Source: Cardiocondyla obscurior (Eukaryota > Arthropoda > Insecta > Hymenoptera > Formicidae). Taken from it: DNA of 64,000 nucleotides. The notes under the pieces are model-generated. The model searched no databases, had not been told where the DNA came from, and worked only from the letters and a program-made list of their open reading frames with translations. The translations under genes and the position numbers were made by a program. The stretch is taken from the NCBI RefSeq assembly GCF_019399895.1, contig NC_091864.1, positions 6,984,001-7,048,000 on the forward strand. The letters are read 5' to 3'. This document shows, piece after piece, positions 26,670-37,965 of this stretch (the stretch's first letter is position 1; the number at the start of each line of letters is the position of its first letter).

Positions 26670-28748
26670 ATGCAGCCGGTGGTGCTAGACGCAATGGGCT
26701 ACATGTTATTACTATCTAGTTTAATCGCTCTTGCAATTTTATTATGGAAAGGATGCAAGCGCAAAGAAAAATCTCCGTTTTACGTTCTGTCGACGTCCGA
26801 CGTCCTTAGCGCTGCACTGACGGCTACTTTACTTCTCGCGAATCATATCAAAGCCGAGATGAGATTGAATTACAACTCGCAGAATAATACTGGTGACGAT
26901 ACGTCCAACCATGTATGGACAATCGAAGATAACTACACGTTCTTACAAACTTACGACCTACACGAGACGCTCAGCGAAGTTGATCGCAACGTAACTCTAA
27001 CGTGTGACATGAAAGATATATTTATGCACTATGGAATGTTACTCGCTGCACTGGCAAATGCGTTTATATCTCTACTGACATTCATTATACAATGCAATCT
27101 TAACGCAGCTTGCGTAAAGAAAAGATGCGTTAACGTAATTAAGTCACTGGACAATACTCGGGTTGAACCGCAGGATGCTGAAGCCAAAAGTCGGGGTAGT
27201 AAAAAAAAATCGGTATTTCTAAGAGACAATATTAAGGTAAAAACCAAGAGTAACGTCGTACAAAGATTTGCGAAGATTTCTAAATTTCGAATGCTAAAAG
27301 ACAAAAAGCCGACTACCTTCCTTATTACGAGTCACTGGCTCGTACCTTTTCTCGTTGTGGGAATTCTATACTTCGCCGAGTACAGCGATATGAACGATGT
27401 TAAACATACGGAGGACATTAAATGTATGTTTGAAAGTAATTTTCCCATGACTGGCTTCGATGAAAATCTAAACAACGTTGATTCCGTGGCACACATGACG
27501 CCGTTAAGATATAATTATTTCTCCGAAGAAAATTTATCAAACGACTTAAAACCTAACGACGTAGAAATAGACGATGTCGTGTCTAAAGTTCAGAGTATCG
27601 TCAAAACTGCATTAAATTACAAGCGTAATTCCACAAAAGACATTGAAGCCGCAAGTTTTCTCAATACCGGGCCGAAAAACTGGACTGATTACATTTTACC
27701 ACATAACATAATGGAGATTCTAAAAAATACTACAAATATTTATAAAGATTCTAAAATACCGTTGTTCTACGATACGTCCAAGAATACGTCGGAAAAATTT
27801 AACGCAGCTACGCCTAGAAACTCGAGCACCGTACCACGAGTATCTGTCGAAAAAGAGAACGGCAATTATCAAGAGGATTCACAGACATATTTCACAAGTA
27901 CAGAAAGCACAACTGAAGTAGCTAATACTACCTTCGTTCAGAACGTAACGTTCGTTTCCAATGATCAAATATATAGCGAGATAATGAAACGAATTCAAAC
28001 TGCTAGGACACATTCGGCAAAAAATCATTCAGTAAATCGACTCAGAGATAAAGATCAGCTGAAAATTAATAATCTAAAAGATTACGTCGTGAAGAGAAAA
28101 CCGAATTCTATTAAGGGCTTACTCTCCAGCGATCGTTACATTAATCCTAAAGTTAAACAGAGCAGTTTACTGCGTATGGCTAATGAATGCTTTGTTTCCA
28201 CCAAGTTCTTAAAGCTCCAGCTGTTTGTATTATCTTTTCTCATATATTTCCTGTCGATTTTACTGTCCTGTGTCCTACAAATGCGCGGGAAGCACATGTG
28301 TAAAAATGCACTCGCGCTGTTGAAATCAAAGGTCAATCGTCCCTTTGCGGATGGCAAGACTCGTTTGCAGGATTCAATAGAAGGATCCGGGACGTCACAG
28401 GGAGGAAATGACCGCGGCGAAACTGATACAAATGCAATACAAACGAATCATGAGACTTGCAAAGAAAATGACAATATAGCTTTAGAGATAAATTGCATGA
28501 TGAGAATGCTCAATGTTCTCAAGCTATCGTTAGTTTTGTGCATACTTCTCTGGACACCGGTATTCGTAGGAACTCTACTGCGAGTATACTCGTGTATCCG
28601 TGCTCCTCAATGGTTAACCGATACAACATTCGTCACCGCCATTTCTTTCGGCATCATAAGAAATGCTCTAAACATAAATATAATCAAAATTCAAGAAGCT
28701 TGCAATGACCTCAATACAAGAGAGAACAAAGTACATCCGGTCGAATAA
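26670..28748 (+). CDS. Unidentified intronless seven-helix (GPCR-like) membrane protein
   Basis: A single uninterrupted frame of 692 residues. Hydrophobic segments at about 10-27, 38-58, 116-140, 215-236, 514-536, 615-640 and 649-672 fit a seven-helix layout. The C-terminal face carries LWTPVF (about 627-632), reminiscent of the helix-6 Pro motif of rhodopsin-like receptors. C112 before helix 3 and C252 in the following loop could form the usual helix 3-loop 2 disulfide. The helix 4-5 loop is unusually large, about 275 residues, with around nine N-glycosylation sequons (for example N320, N337, N353, N372, N384, N419 and N425). The helix 3-4 and 5-6 loops are long and basic or hydrophilic, as cytoplasmic loops should be. 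I see no DRY or NPxxY motif, so this is GPCR-like at best. The family is not recognised. Confidence 0.8.
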   Translation: MQPVVLDAMGYMLLLSSLIALAILLWKGCKRKEKSPFYVLSTSDVLSAALTATLLLANHIKAEMRLNYNSQNNTGDDTSNHVWTIEDNYTFLQTYDLHETLSEVDRNVTLTCDMKDIFMHYGMLLAALANAFISLLTFIIQCNLNAACVKKRCVNVIKSLDNTRVEPQDAEAKSRGSKKKSVFLRDNIKVKTKSNVVQRFAKISKFRMLKDKKPTTFLITSHWLVPFLVVGILYFAEYSDMNDVKHTEDIKCMFESNFPMTGFDENLNNVDSVAHMTPLRYNYFSEENLSNDLKPNDVEIDDVVSKVQSIVKTALNYKRNSTKDIEAASFLNTGPKNWTDYILPHNIMEILKNTTNIYKDSKIPLFYDTSKNTSEKFNAATPRNSSTVPRVSVEKENGNYQEDSQTYFTSTESTTEVANTTFVQNVTFVSNDQIYSEIMKRIQTARTHSAKNHSVNRLRDKDQLKINNLKDYVVKRKPNSIKGLLSSDRYINPKVKQSSLLRMANECFVSTKFLKLQLFVLSFLIYFLSILLSCVLQMRGKHMCKNALALLKSKVNRPFADGKTRLQDSIEGSGTSQGGNDRGETDTNAIQTNHETCKENDNIALEINCMMRMLNVLKLSLVLCILLWTPVFVGTLLRVYSCIRAPQWLTDTTFVTAISFGIIRNALNINIIKIQEACNDLNTRENKVHPVE

Positions 28749-30082
28749 AAACCCAATGTTAAATCAGCGACATGCAAGATATACGTATAGATTCTCAATC
28801 GCTTTCAATCAGAATTATGACTGGGTTTCGATTCTTTTATTCCTGAAACGTAAAGATTACTTAAAATAAAAAAATTTCCATGCTAATAATATTAATATAA
28901 TAATATTGGTAATGACGATTAAGTTGACTTGTATCAATTTCTTTTACATACATTTCGTAGCCGTGAAACAGTGCGTGCTTTCTGTACCAATAACAAAGAG
29001 AAGAAATATGCCTTATGTCTAAAAGAAAAAAAAAAAAAATATTTTTTATCTGCAAAAAAATTCGGAGCCGAATGGGTGCTCCGAGCATTCGCGCTACATT
29101 TCTAAGAAAAATCTCTTTCGGGCCAGACGGGCAGCGAGCTCGCGTAATTGATAAATTAATTTTCAGGAGGGTACAGAGATAGGCGTTCGCTTACTGTGCA
29201 CTTATCACTTATCGCGAATGGGATTTCGGTCGCTATGCAGACTGCGAATAAACGTCGGAAGGGTCCGAAAGTTCCGAAACGCTAGCAGATATCGCCCTTT
29301 CGACTAGGCTCTTGGGTTGCAGGCCGTCACGAGAGCCGGTGCATCAGTTACACATACAGATTTCTCGAATTCTTCCCGTTCCTCGCGACCGCAACCAGCA
29401 ATAGACGATGCAGCACAACAATTAACATCGGAGACGCAAGTACTGTGCGTACGTCACGAGCTCGACTTAACCTCTTTGTCAGCGCGCTTAATGCGCGCGC
29501 AACTTACATAATTGCATATCGACAAGTTGCTTTTTTTTTGCACGTATCGCATGAACGAAAGACAATCGCGCGCGTTCTCAATTTAAATTCAAACTCGATG
29601 GCCGATCTTTTTTAGCAAGAAATTGATAGAATATTATAATAATTTAATAACGTTAATAAAGGCGAATTTTATTTGAAATTAATATTACAACTTATTTATG
29701 TTTATGTATGCGCGTTCTTAAACCGATGAAACTTTTTCTTTATATTCTGGTCATTGGTTTCGAGATACACTACGCGTGTGTTATTTTGCAATCAGTTATG
29801 TATCGCACTTTTAATCGGACAGGACAGAATAATTATAAAATTAATTATTAATAGTATTGCTAGCGGACCATTATATCTGGATTGTAATATGACGTAAAGC
29901 ATTCTTGAAATAAATTATAAATAGAAAAAAAATTACCGTCATTATTTAACGATACGTTCGGATCGCAATTAATGCGTGATTATCAAATTGTATAAACGTA
30001 CAAACTCGAAATAAAAAGAGTAAATGATTACGAGAGATTCGTTCAATTTGATTTTATAATAAATCCGATGACCAGTTCCTTC
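28749..30082. other. Intergenic, nothing recognised
   Basis: This is the 3' flank of the 7TM gene and of the convergent PHOSPHO2-like gene. AT-rich with one moderately GC-rich patch at about 29090-29520. No spliceable coding frame found. Confidence 0.5.
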
Positions 30083-30808
30083 CTAATGGATTTTTATAAT
30101 CTGTTCCAAGCCACGTTGCAACTCCGTACCATTTTTCCATGCAACAACTTTCGCTTTCATCGACAGCGAAGCAGGTAACTTGCTTAATTTATCGATAAGT
30201 GGATAATCTTTACGTGGACATGCCAAATCGGTTTCCGAGAGACGTAATATCGGACAGAGATCGTTTCTTCCGTCACCGACGTAGACAACTCTCTCAAAAA
30301 CCTCGCCTTGCATGCGTCTATCTTGAATATAATTTGTTAGAACCTGACCCTTGCAGAGATTGACAGCGCTCATTTTGCACGTGTACTGCGCGTGATATCC
30401 TTCCACCCTTAATCTACCATTCTCGTCGTATCGGGCTGGATTTGTAAAGACCTGCGACACCGTATGCTCCAGCTGTCTGCCCCTGAGCCAGTAATCTATG
30501 AATACGCTGTTCGAATCGCTAATAATGATGACCTTGTGCCCGTTAGCATGCAATGAAGCGAGGAGCATTTCCATTCCCGTAACCGCTGGTATACTGACGA
30601 TAATATCCTTAATCTGACTCGCGCTCACCGAGCTCTCGTGCAGGAGTTCAAATATTTTGTTCATATAAACCAGCCAGCCGGACTTCCGCAGATTTTGTAC
30701 ATCGCTGGACATTGCCCCAGCAGCCAACAGTTTTTGTACTACCGTATCAGTGTTGTCGTCACAAATGGTGTGATCGAAATCAAATGCCACAAGCGCTCCG
30801 TGATCCAT
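30083..30808 (-). CDS. PHOSPHO2-like HAD phosphatase
   Basis: A single exon of 241 residues, the usual length of PHOSPHO2. The HAD motif I FDFDHT (residues 9-14) gives nucleophile D10 and acid/base D12. Motif II is the Ser of IIISDSNS (about 94-101). The C-terminal VGDGRND (about 179-185) supplies the Mg-binding acidic residues. The PHOSPHO family includes PHOSPHO1 (phosphoethanolamine/phosphocholine phosphatase) and PHOSPHO2 (pyridoxal-5'-phosphate phosphatase). The insect substrate cannot be fixed from sequence, so I give no symbol. No signal peptide, so probably cytosolic. It diverges from ANKRD13 across about 1.5 kb. Confidence 0.9.
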   Translation of the reverse strand: MDHGALVAFDFDHTICDDNTDTVVQKLLAAGAMSSDVQNLRKSGWLVYMNKIFELLHESSVSASQIKDIIVSIPAVTGMEMLLASLHANGHKVIIISDSNSVFIDYWLRGRQLEHTVSQVFTNPARYDENGRLRVEGYHAQYTCKMSAVNLCKGQVLTNYIQDRRMQGEVFERVVYVGDGRNDLCPILRLSETDLACPRKDYPLIDKLSKLPASLSMKAKVVAWKNGTELQRGLEQIIKIH

Positions 30809-32328
30809 CTCTGTCGCGAGTGATAATCGACACCGATTTCTAAAATATTTTATATTTGAAAAAACTTATTACTGCAAGTTCCTTGGCTTTAAATCTTTCT
30901 CATTTCTATTTAATCTTAAAATTACTTAATCTAACTTACTCAGCGGATACGTCGTAGAGCCTTTCGAAAGCAAAATATCGGTACACGAAACAAGCAAATC
31001 GGTACGGGAAATTTGGCTGTTGCCGAAGCCAGAACTGAACGAACGTTGAAAATGTTTTTTGCTTTCTATCGCGATCTCGAAATAATTACGCTCGTGTTAA
31101 GAAATGTTTTTTGGCCAACGTTAAATGGTGGCGATATGCCATAAAGTCTCATCGCTTCCAAGTCCCAACTGCATCACGTAGAATAATATCATATTCGACT
31201 GCCTCTTGGCACACGATGGATATAACCTCTAAAAAGCAACTTATATCATTTCGGTACAACGAGGGCGACAAGCAAACTAAAAGTATTAGAATATTACGTC
31301 TACAGATACCTTTTATCTCGTTCCTCTCTACTCTCAACAGTCTCGTCATTCAAACTTACTTAAGAAAGACTAAGTTAACGTGTAAGGTAAACGCACACAC
31401 GGCGCACATGCAACAGCTGATTTTTCGTCATTCTTTTATGAACCAACATTCGGTGCTTTTTTTTTTTCTTCGAAATCTCTTTCGCTCCCAGAAGAATTGA
31501 CGCTGAAATTCTTTTTAATATCGGATTATATTATTAATTGTAATTAGGATAATTAAAAACATAAAACGACGGTCTAACCTGAGAATTAATACTTATAGAA
31601 GCGGTTTAACGTCGGACGTGATTTCTTTAAATTGTTTAAATTAGCAGATCAAGAACTATAGTTTCGAATCGAAAACATGAGATAATATCCTATAATATCG
31701 AGAAAATAATTTTAGAAGGACCTGATGACTAAAGGCAGGATATTGGAATTGATTGGAATAAACCTCTGCCGGTGGCGGCCGCCGGCGACGGTGCTGTGAC
31801 AGCACTAGTCTCGTAGCATAAAGTAACGTAATTAAAAAGAAAGGAATTTGTTTCACTTTCGGTTACTCTCTTGACCGGAAGTTGGAACAAATTCATTTTG
31901 TTTTAATTCCGACAAAATCCGTTACGAGCCACCACCGTTCGTCCGACGGCGAAACGAGCTAGTGATGGAAGTCGGCCGCCTCGGTGATGTTCTCGTTCTG
32001 ATTACTTGCCGCTAACGTTTCAATCTCTAAATTGCGGACATGGCAGTAGTGTTCTGCGCGTTCTCTGCTTGCCCCGCGTTAAATAACTGTATAATAATTA
32101 AAAAGAGCTAGCCGAATATTTTGAGAGCGATTGAAACGCAAAGAGCCGATCGTGTGCGCGTCACGCACGACAAGCGGTTTCCCATCTATCGCGCCGCGCT
32201 CGACGGCCATTCCCCGTTTCGTTTGGGTGTCATGTATCGCGCTGTCAAAATTTCGTATCGCGCGTTCGGCCCGTGGCGCTCGTTACGATAAACGCGTTAT
32301 ATGTCAACGTCACCCGGATCTCGTAGCG
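30809..32328. other. Divergent upstream region of PHOSPHO2-like and ANKRD13-like genes
   Basis: No supported exon. The 31.9-32.33 kb part is CpG-rich and probably contains the ANKRD13 promoter and 5'UTR. The frame running into the ANKRD13 ATG from 32131 is open, but its upstream residues look like translated UTR. Confidence 0.5.
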
Positions 32329-35300
32329 ATGGTGAATGTGGACGCTATACGAAAAAATTATCCACTGCACTGGCTCGTCTGGCATAACAGCTACGTAGAC
32401 CTCGACAAGGAACTATCTACAAATCAGGTTTGCGCAGACCCGTCGTTTCTCGAGCACACATCTTATTTGACACTAATTAGATACCGTATGCCGAGACGGT
32501 GTCCGCGTGGAACCGTAATTAACGCTTGATTCGTTTTATTTCGCGTCTCGCCGAGCCGCGATTTTTCGCCCGCCAAACGTAACACGCTCCAGCAGCTAAG
32601 CTAATCGCCGATAACGGGTCTCCTCCACGAAATTGACATTCTACAGTAAGCGATAATTGCGTAATTGTTCAATACGGACGAATAACATGACGTTATACAG
32701 GCGCTCGTCTGCTGACAGCCCGAGCGACACGCTCGTGTCACGTTCATATTATTTTTACCATGTCCTTTTGTATTTCCAGTCCGACTTTATTATACTAATT
32801 ATGCAGCATTTTAGTCAAATGCATTGTGAAACTTTTCTAAAGTAGATTAAAAAAAAAAAAAAACGCCTGAAGCCTTTCATAAAAAAAAGAGAGAAGCCTT
32901 AGTACTTGTAACTTCTAATATAATAATATACTGCTGGAGCAGAATCAAGAAGTTCAACATATTTTACAACAATAAGAGTACTTGAGATAACATATCATTA
33001 TAATTATGTAACAAGTTCAGTGGCGTGCAAATATAGAAGAAAAAACCTAAATACAATTTTTAATTTTCCCAGCCAATGTAAATTATAATATTAAAATATT
33101 TTTACAGCATGATATAGAAAAGCATGACAATCGGGGGAGGACACCACTGATGTTAGCAGTAACCTTGGGCCATATAGATTCTGCTGTGGTATTGTTACAA
33201 CATGAGGCAAATGTTAATACAGAGAACACTCAAGGATGGACAGGTAACATATCTTAGTGTTATTTGCAATTCTATTAATTCTATTATGTAAGTGAAATAC
33301 CTGAGCATAATTTGTTTTGATGCCAGTGGTCCAAGAAGCAGTTGGCACAGGAAATCCTGAATTGCTGCAATTGGTGCTTGCTAGGAGAGACTACCAGAGG
33401 TATTGCAATCGGGTGGCTGGCATACCAGAATTACTTCACAAACTCAAGCAAGTGAGTTTTATATAATAACTAATGATATATTATTAACTTAGTCTGCTAA
33501 TTCTTCTATAAATTAATATTAGCTTGTGTGTTTTTGTGTGAACTACTGTGTGAAAGCTAATTGTATTAACTTTTTTTTTTTTAATATAATTATTAAACTG
33601 ACAGTTTTAGTAATAGTAATTCTTTTCAGGCACCTGATTTTTACGTAGAAATGAAATGGGAGTTTACAAGTTGGGGTAAGAAATAGAAAATTAAATAATT
33701 ATTCGCGTTAAATTACAATTTTTTAAATATATATCTTATTCCATTATTTTTTTTTAACTCTGCATTATTTTTTAATTCACATTTAATAACATATATGGTT
33801 AACTGCTATTATTTCTGTTGACCAGTTCCTCTTGTATCTCGGATGTGCCCAAGTGATACATATAAGGTTTATAAACAAGGTAGTAATGTGAGGATTGACA
33901 CTACTTTATTAGGTTTTGATCATGCAAATTGGCAAAGAGGCAATCGAAGTTTTGTCTTTAAAGCTCAAAGTAAGTATATATTTTTAATTTACTGTAATGT
34001 TGCTAATGTTTATGCATGTTTGTTATAAAACTTAATTTTTTTATTTTTAATGCAACATTTGAGAATGTTAGTGATTTTTTTATTACTGAATTCTTTATGT
34101 TAATACAAGCTGCATCAAATCCACCTATTGCAATCAGATGTGAACGCAGTTATGTGTTCAGTTTGGATGGTCATCACACAGGTGATACAATCCTAACATT
34201 TAATCTGTGCACTGCTTTTTGCTAAAAATTTAATTAAAACATGACTATTTTTATATACATATATTTTTTTTTCGTTTTCGTTTGTTCTTTTTCTAACAAA
34301 TATATTTTTTGTATTTTAATTTTTTCCTGTTCTGTTTTTATTTTAAAATATATAAATATCACTAAATGAATATGCATTTGGATGTAAAATAAGATATTTT
34401 TATATCATGCATACACGATACATGTATGTACGCCGAAGGGTAGATATAGCGTTTTCTGCGACGACAGCGGCTAGCATACGTAACCCTAGGAGGCAAAGGC
34501 AAGAAATGAGAGAACGGGAAGAAAAAAATCATCGGCAAACCGGCCGGCGCGGTATATTACATGCGGTACATGTGAAACTCGACGCACACGACGCTAAAGT
34601 CACGTTCGCTAGCTGCCGTCGCCGTATCTGCCTTTTAGCGTACAAAATATACAGTGTATGATATAATATAAACAGTAATATTTTTTTTATTAAAATAGTT
34701 CTTCTAAAATTTATATTATATTTTTTGTAGTTGATGGAGCAACAATGATGGAAGTGGATCATGAAACGAAAAAAGTTTATGTCGAACATATGAAACTTAT
34801 AGAAGACGATAATATACAATTAATGGAACCATCTGAAGAAGGAGTGATAGCGCGACTCACTAATCCTATAGTTACAACATATATAGATACAGATAAAATT
34901 AGTTTTGAACGGTAATTATTAGTTACTATAATATTTTTAATATACTCGAATTTATTTTAATTGTATTGTTTATGTTAATTTAGCAATAAAGCTGGTTTAT
35001 GGGGATGGCGTTCTGACAAAAGCGAAGTAGTAAATGGTCATGAATGTAAAGTTTTTAGTGCAAGCAATGTGGAATTAATAACTAAAACCCGATTAGAACA
35101 CTTATCTGAAACTGATAAAGCAAAGGCTCGATCACCAAGGACTCCTTTGCAGTCATTTCTTGGTATTGCAGAACAGCAGCAAGAAGAAAGTTGCAGCACT
35201 GTTACTACGAGTGTAATTTTGTTTTTTTGTTTTTACAAAAATTAATCTATAATGACGCAATTAAAATATACTATTAAGATTATATATTTCAGGAAGAATT

Positions 35301-36665
35301 TAACAGTGTGAGCAATTCTTCTAACATAACGGCTGAGGAGTATTTTGATCCAACTGTCGATTTAAGTGGAAGAGATATAGGTAGACCGAAAGAAGTTAAT
35401 ACAAAGATACAGAAATTTAAAGCAACTTTGTGGTTAAGTGAGGATTATCCATTAAGCCTTCAAGAACAAATTATGCCAATCGTAGATCTCATGGCTATAA
35501 CGAGTTCCCACTTTGCAAAATTAAAAGATTTTATTCAGATGCAACTTCCAGCTGGTTTTCCTGTTAAAATTGGTAAGATCGATTTAAATGTGACATAAAG
35601 CATCAAATTCACATGTATGTTACGTACAAAACATATTAATAATTAATTTGTTTTAGAAATTCCGTTGTTCCATATTCTTAACGCTAGAATAACATTTGGA
35701 AATATATTTGGCTTAGATCAAGAAGTACCGCATGTAAGTCGTTTGCAAGAAAGTAATCGTATAACGTGCTTAGTTGATGACATTTGTTTCGAAACACCTA
35801 GTGGATATGTCAAATTAGGTAAGATTTTTGTCTTTTATAAATATATTTTTTAATTAATATACATATAACTTATAATTTATATCGATTAATTATAGGTGCG
35901 GAAGTTAGAACGCAATTCAGTATTGAAGAAGAAGACGATTTGCTACAGTTTGCTATTCAACAAAGTCTTTTAGAAGCTGGCAGTGAACGTGATGAGGTAC
36001 TGTCTTTTTCTTAAATATTCGTGTTTTATAATTGGCGAATTATTTACACAAAAATTATTTTATATAGGTTGATATATGGGAAGCATTAAAAGCGCAAAAA
36101 CCATCTAGACCAACCACACCTAATATGACCACTGAAGAAGAAAGGCAACTTCAAAGGTATATAGATAATGGAAAAAAAATTCCGACTATCGTTGTTTGGT
36201 TTTTAGTTAATTTCATTAGATAAGTTTATTATTAATTTTGCATGTGTTTTTGTGCTACAATTCATGTTTAGACAGGTGGGTAATTCTTTTGCAAATATTA
36301 ATTTTGGATGAATTATTCACGTAAAAATTACTTTTATTTAAATCATAAAACCTTTGCAAATAAATGTTTGCGAAATAAACCTTGTTAAAATATTTCTATT
36401 GCTTTAATAATATTTTATTTTGTAATGTAGGGCAATTCAGGCTAGTTTAGTGATGTATCAAGAGACTACTAGATCTGCGGAAGGTACTGCAAATTCAGCG
36501 AGAATAAATGAGAACGAAGATAGCGATTCTCTTGAAGACACTGCAGAACAATTGAGATTAGCGTTAAAACTATCCGAACAACAACAAATAGAAGAGGAGC
36601 AACAACGATTGTTGGAAGAAGAAACGTTTCGTCACGTGCTGGAATTATCTTTGACGGACAAATAA
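32329..36665 (+). CDS. Ankrd13: ANKRD13-family ubiquitin-binding ankyrin protein
   Basis: Thirteen exons: 32329-32427, 33108-33243, 33327-33451, 33630-33675, 33826-33969, 34110-34181, 34731-34911, 34984-35212, 35293-35572, 35657-35818, 35896-35996, 36068-36156 and 36431-36665, giving 632 residues. N-terminal ankyrin repeats (DNRGRTPLMLAVTLGHIDSA, then a second weaker repeat) precede the family's large conserved central region (GPCR-chaperone domain, with MKWEFTSW and SRMCPSDTYKVYKQG). The C-terminus carries four UIM-like helices: LLQFAIQQSLLEA, LQRAIQASLVM, AEQLRLALKLSEQQ and TFRHVLELSL. Vertebrate ANKRD13A/B/D bind K63-linked ubiquitin on internalising receptors and act at the plasma membrane and endosomes; the same role is likely here. 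The start at 32329 is chosen because MVNVDAIRKNYPLHWLVW begins the conserved part. Intron 6 contains an inverted-repeat element. Confidence 0.95.
34427..34644. mobile_element. MITE-like inverted-repeat element, copy 2 (ANKRD13 intron)
   Basis: The left arm begins GTACGCCGAAGGGTAGATA and contains GACAGCGGCTAGC. The right arm read in reverse complement begins GTACGCTAAAAGGCAGATA and contains GGCAGCTAGCGAACGTGAC. The internal part resembles copy 1 in reverse orientation. It lies wholly within the intron between 34181 and 34731. Confidence 0.78.
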
Positions 36666-37666
36666 ACTTCCAAAAAACGTGCAATAGTGATAAAAACAAA
36701 TTTACTACAGTATATACTTCCAAAAGTGAAAACTCTTCCAGTCTCGAAAAACGAGACTGTACCAAAAAAAAAAAAAAAAAAATTATTTCCTACATTTCAT
36801 AGATTGCAAAGTGCATTATGGAATAATGTTGCTTACAATAAACACTTGTTATTAAAGTATACAGTTAATGCAAGTCAAAAAATAAAAATAGTATAGTAGT
36901 AGTTAAGCAAATGAATAATTTAAATTATGTTATTTATTTCTTAGCTACATTTTATATGAGACAAATTTCTTCAATATTATAAACACATTAGCAAGCAAGA
37001 ACGAAGCCTTGAAAATTACAGCTCTTTAAAAAAAAATTCAGTCAGTCAATCGACAAACAATCAAATAGTGTTTGCATAAATCCTATTAATTGAAAGTAAG
37101 TAATGTAAGTTATGACTGTTAATATCTAGAATAAATATGGCACGTAATTCTCAAGCCTTCAAAAATTATTTATCTAATTTTTTTGTTTCCTTTGGTTTTA
37201 ATCTCTGCTTCTGTAAATTTATAAATGTATAATAATTACAGTTAGGATGTTATAAAAACGTAAACGTCATCTTAAATCAAACGTTTTTACGAAGATCTCT
37301 TTTCATATTTATTCATATCAATAACACAATTCCATATATTTTAATGCGATGACGTATAATGAATTATTAGGAATACAGAATGTATTTATAAGTATTCAGG
37401 CCTCCTTCCGAAGTTTTTCACTAAAATTCAACTGAGAATTAAGGCAAAAATTAATATAAAGAAAAAGAAATCGACAACGTAATATTTATGAAAATGTTAT
37501 TTTTATATTTTACTCTATTAATATAAAGTATGATTTATTTATGGTCTTAAGGGAAAAGAAATTTTTTTAGTTATTATACTTCGTGATTTTTAACTGAAAG
37601 AAAAGTAATTACAAGTGCATCATAATTTCCTTTTTATTACGATTTATATAGCTTACCAGAATTTTA
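36666..37666. other. 3' flank of ANKRD13, nothing recognised
   Basis: AT-rich. An AATAAA at about 36837 is a plausible ANKRD13 polyadenylation signal. No coding frame is supported until the minus-strand exons at 37667-37909. Confidence 0.55.
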
Positions 37667-37909
37667 TTAAAACATGATTACATTTTTCTTCTGGGCATTA
37701 TAAATAAAAAGAACTGCATACAAAACATATATAAGTATAATCAATTTTGCATATATCCATTCACTCACCAATGACGATGTATAAAAACGTAGCAAATAAG
37801 GACTTATTCCCTGATAACATAATAAAAATTATAAGTAGAATTATCAGCGGCGGACGAATCGGCAGTCGTTGGACCGCTACCCTTCTGCTATTCAAATTCC
37901 GATTGTGCC
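37667..37909 (-). CDS. Two 3' exons of an unidentified small membrane protein (5' exon not found)
   Basis: Minus-strand exon 37769-37909 has a TATTTTAG acceptor and a GTGAGTGA donor. Exon 37667-37713 has a TATGCAG acceptor and ends in TAA. The phases agree (1 into 1). Together they encode about 62 residues: a basic start (HNRNLNSRRVAVQRL), a hydrophobic helix (PPLIILLIIFIMLSG), a second hydrophobic helix (SLFATFLYIVIGVLFIY) and a short AQKKN tail. This looks like the end of a two-helix small membrane protein. There is no in-frame ATG upstream in the first exon, so the start must be in another exon, possibly within or before LIN37 on the same strand. Not recognised. Confidence 0.45.
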
Positions 37910-37965
37910 CTAAAATATAAGTATAATTATAATTATAAAAAAAAAAATTTATCAATTAATATCTT

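Noticed and set aside
29317..29511. Plus-strand 64-codon ORF between the 7TM and PHOSPHO2-like genes
   Set aside because: Short, starts at a non-ATG codon (TTG), composition without domain character, no splice context.
31656..31856. Minus-strand ORF with a signal-peptide-like start (KQIPFFLITLLYATRLVLS)
   Set aside because: It begins at GTG, not ATG. An in-frame stop lies just upstream and there is no acceptor that would join another exon.
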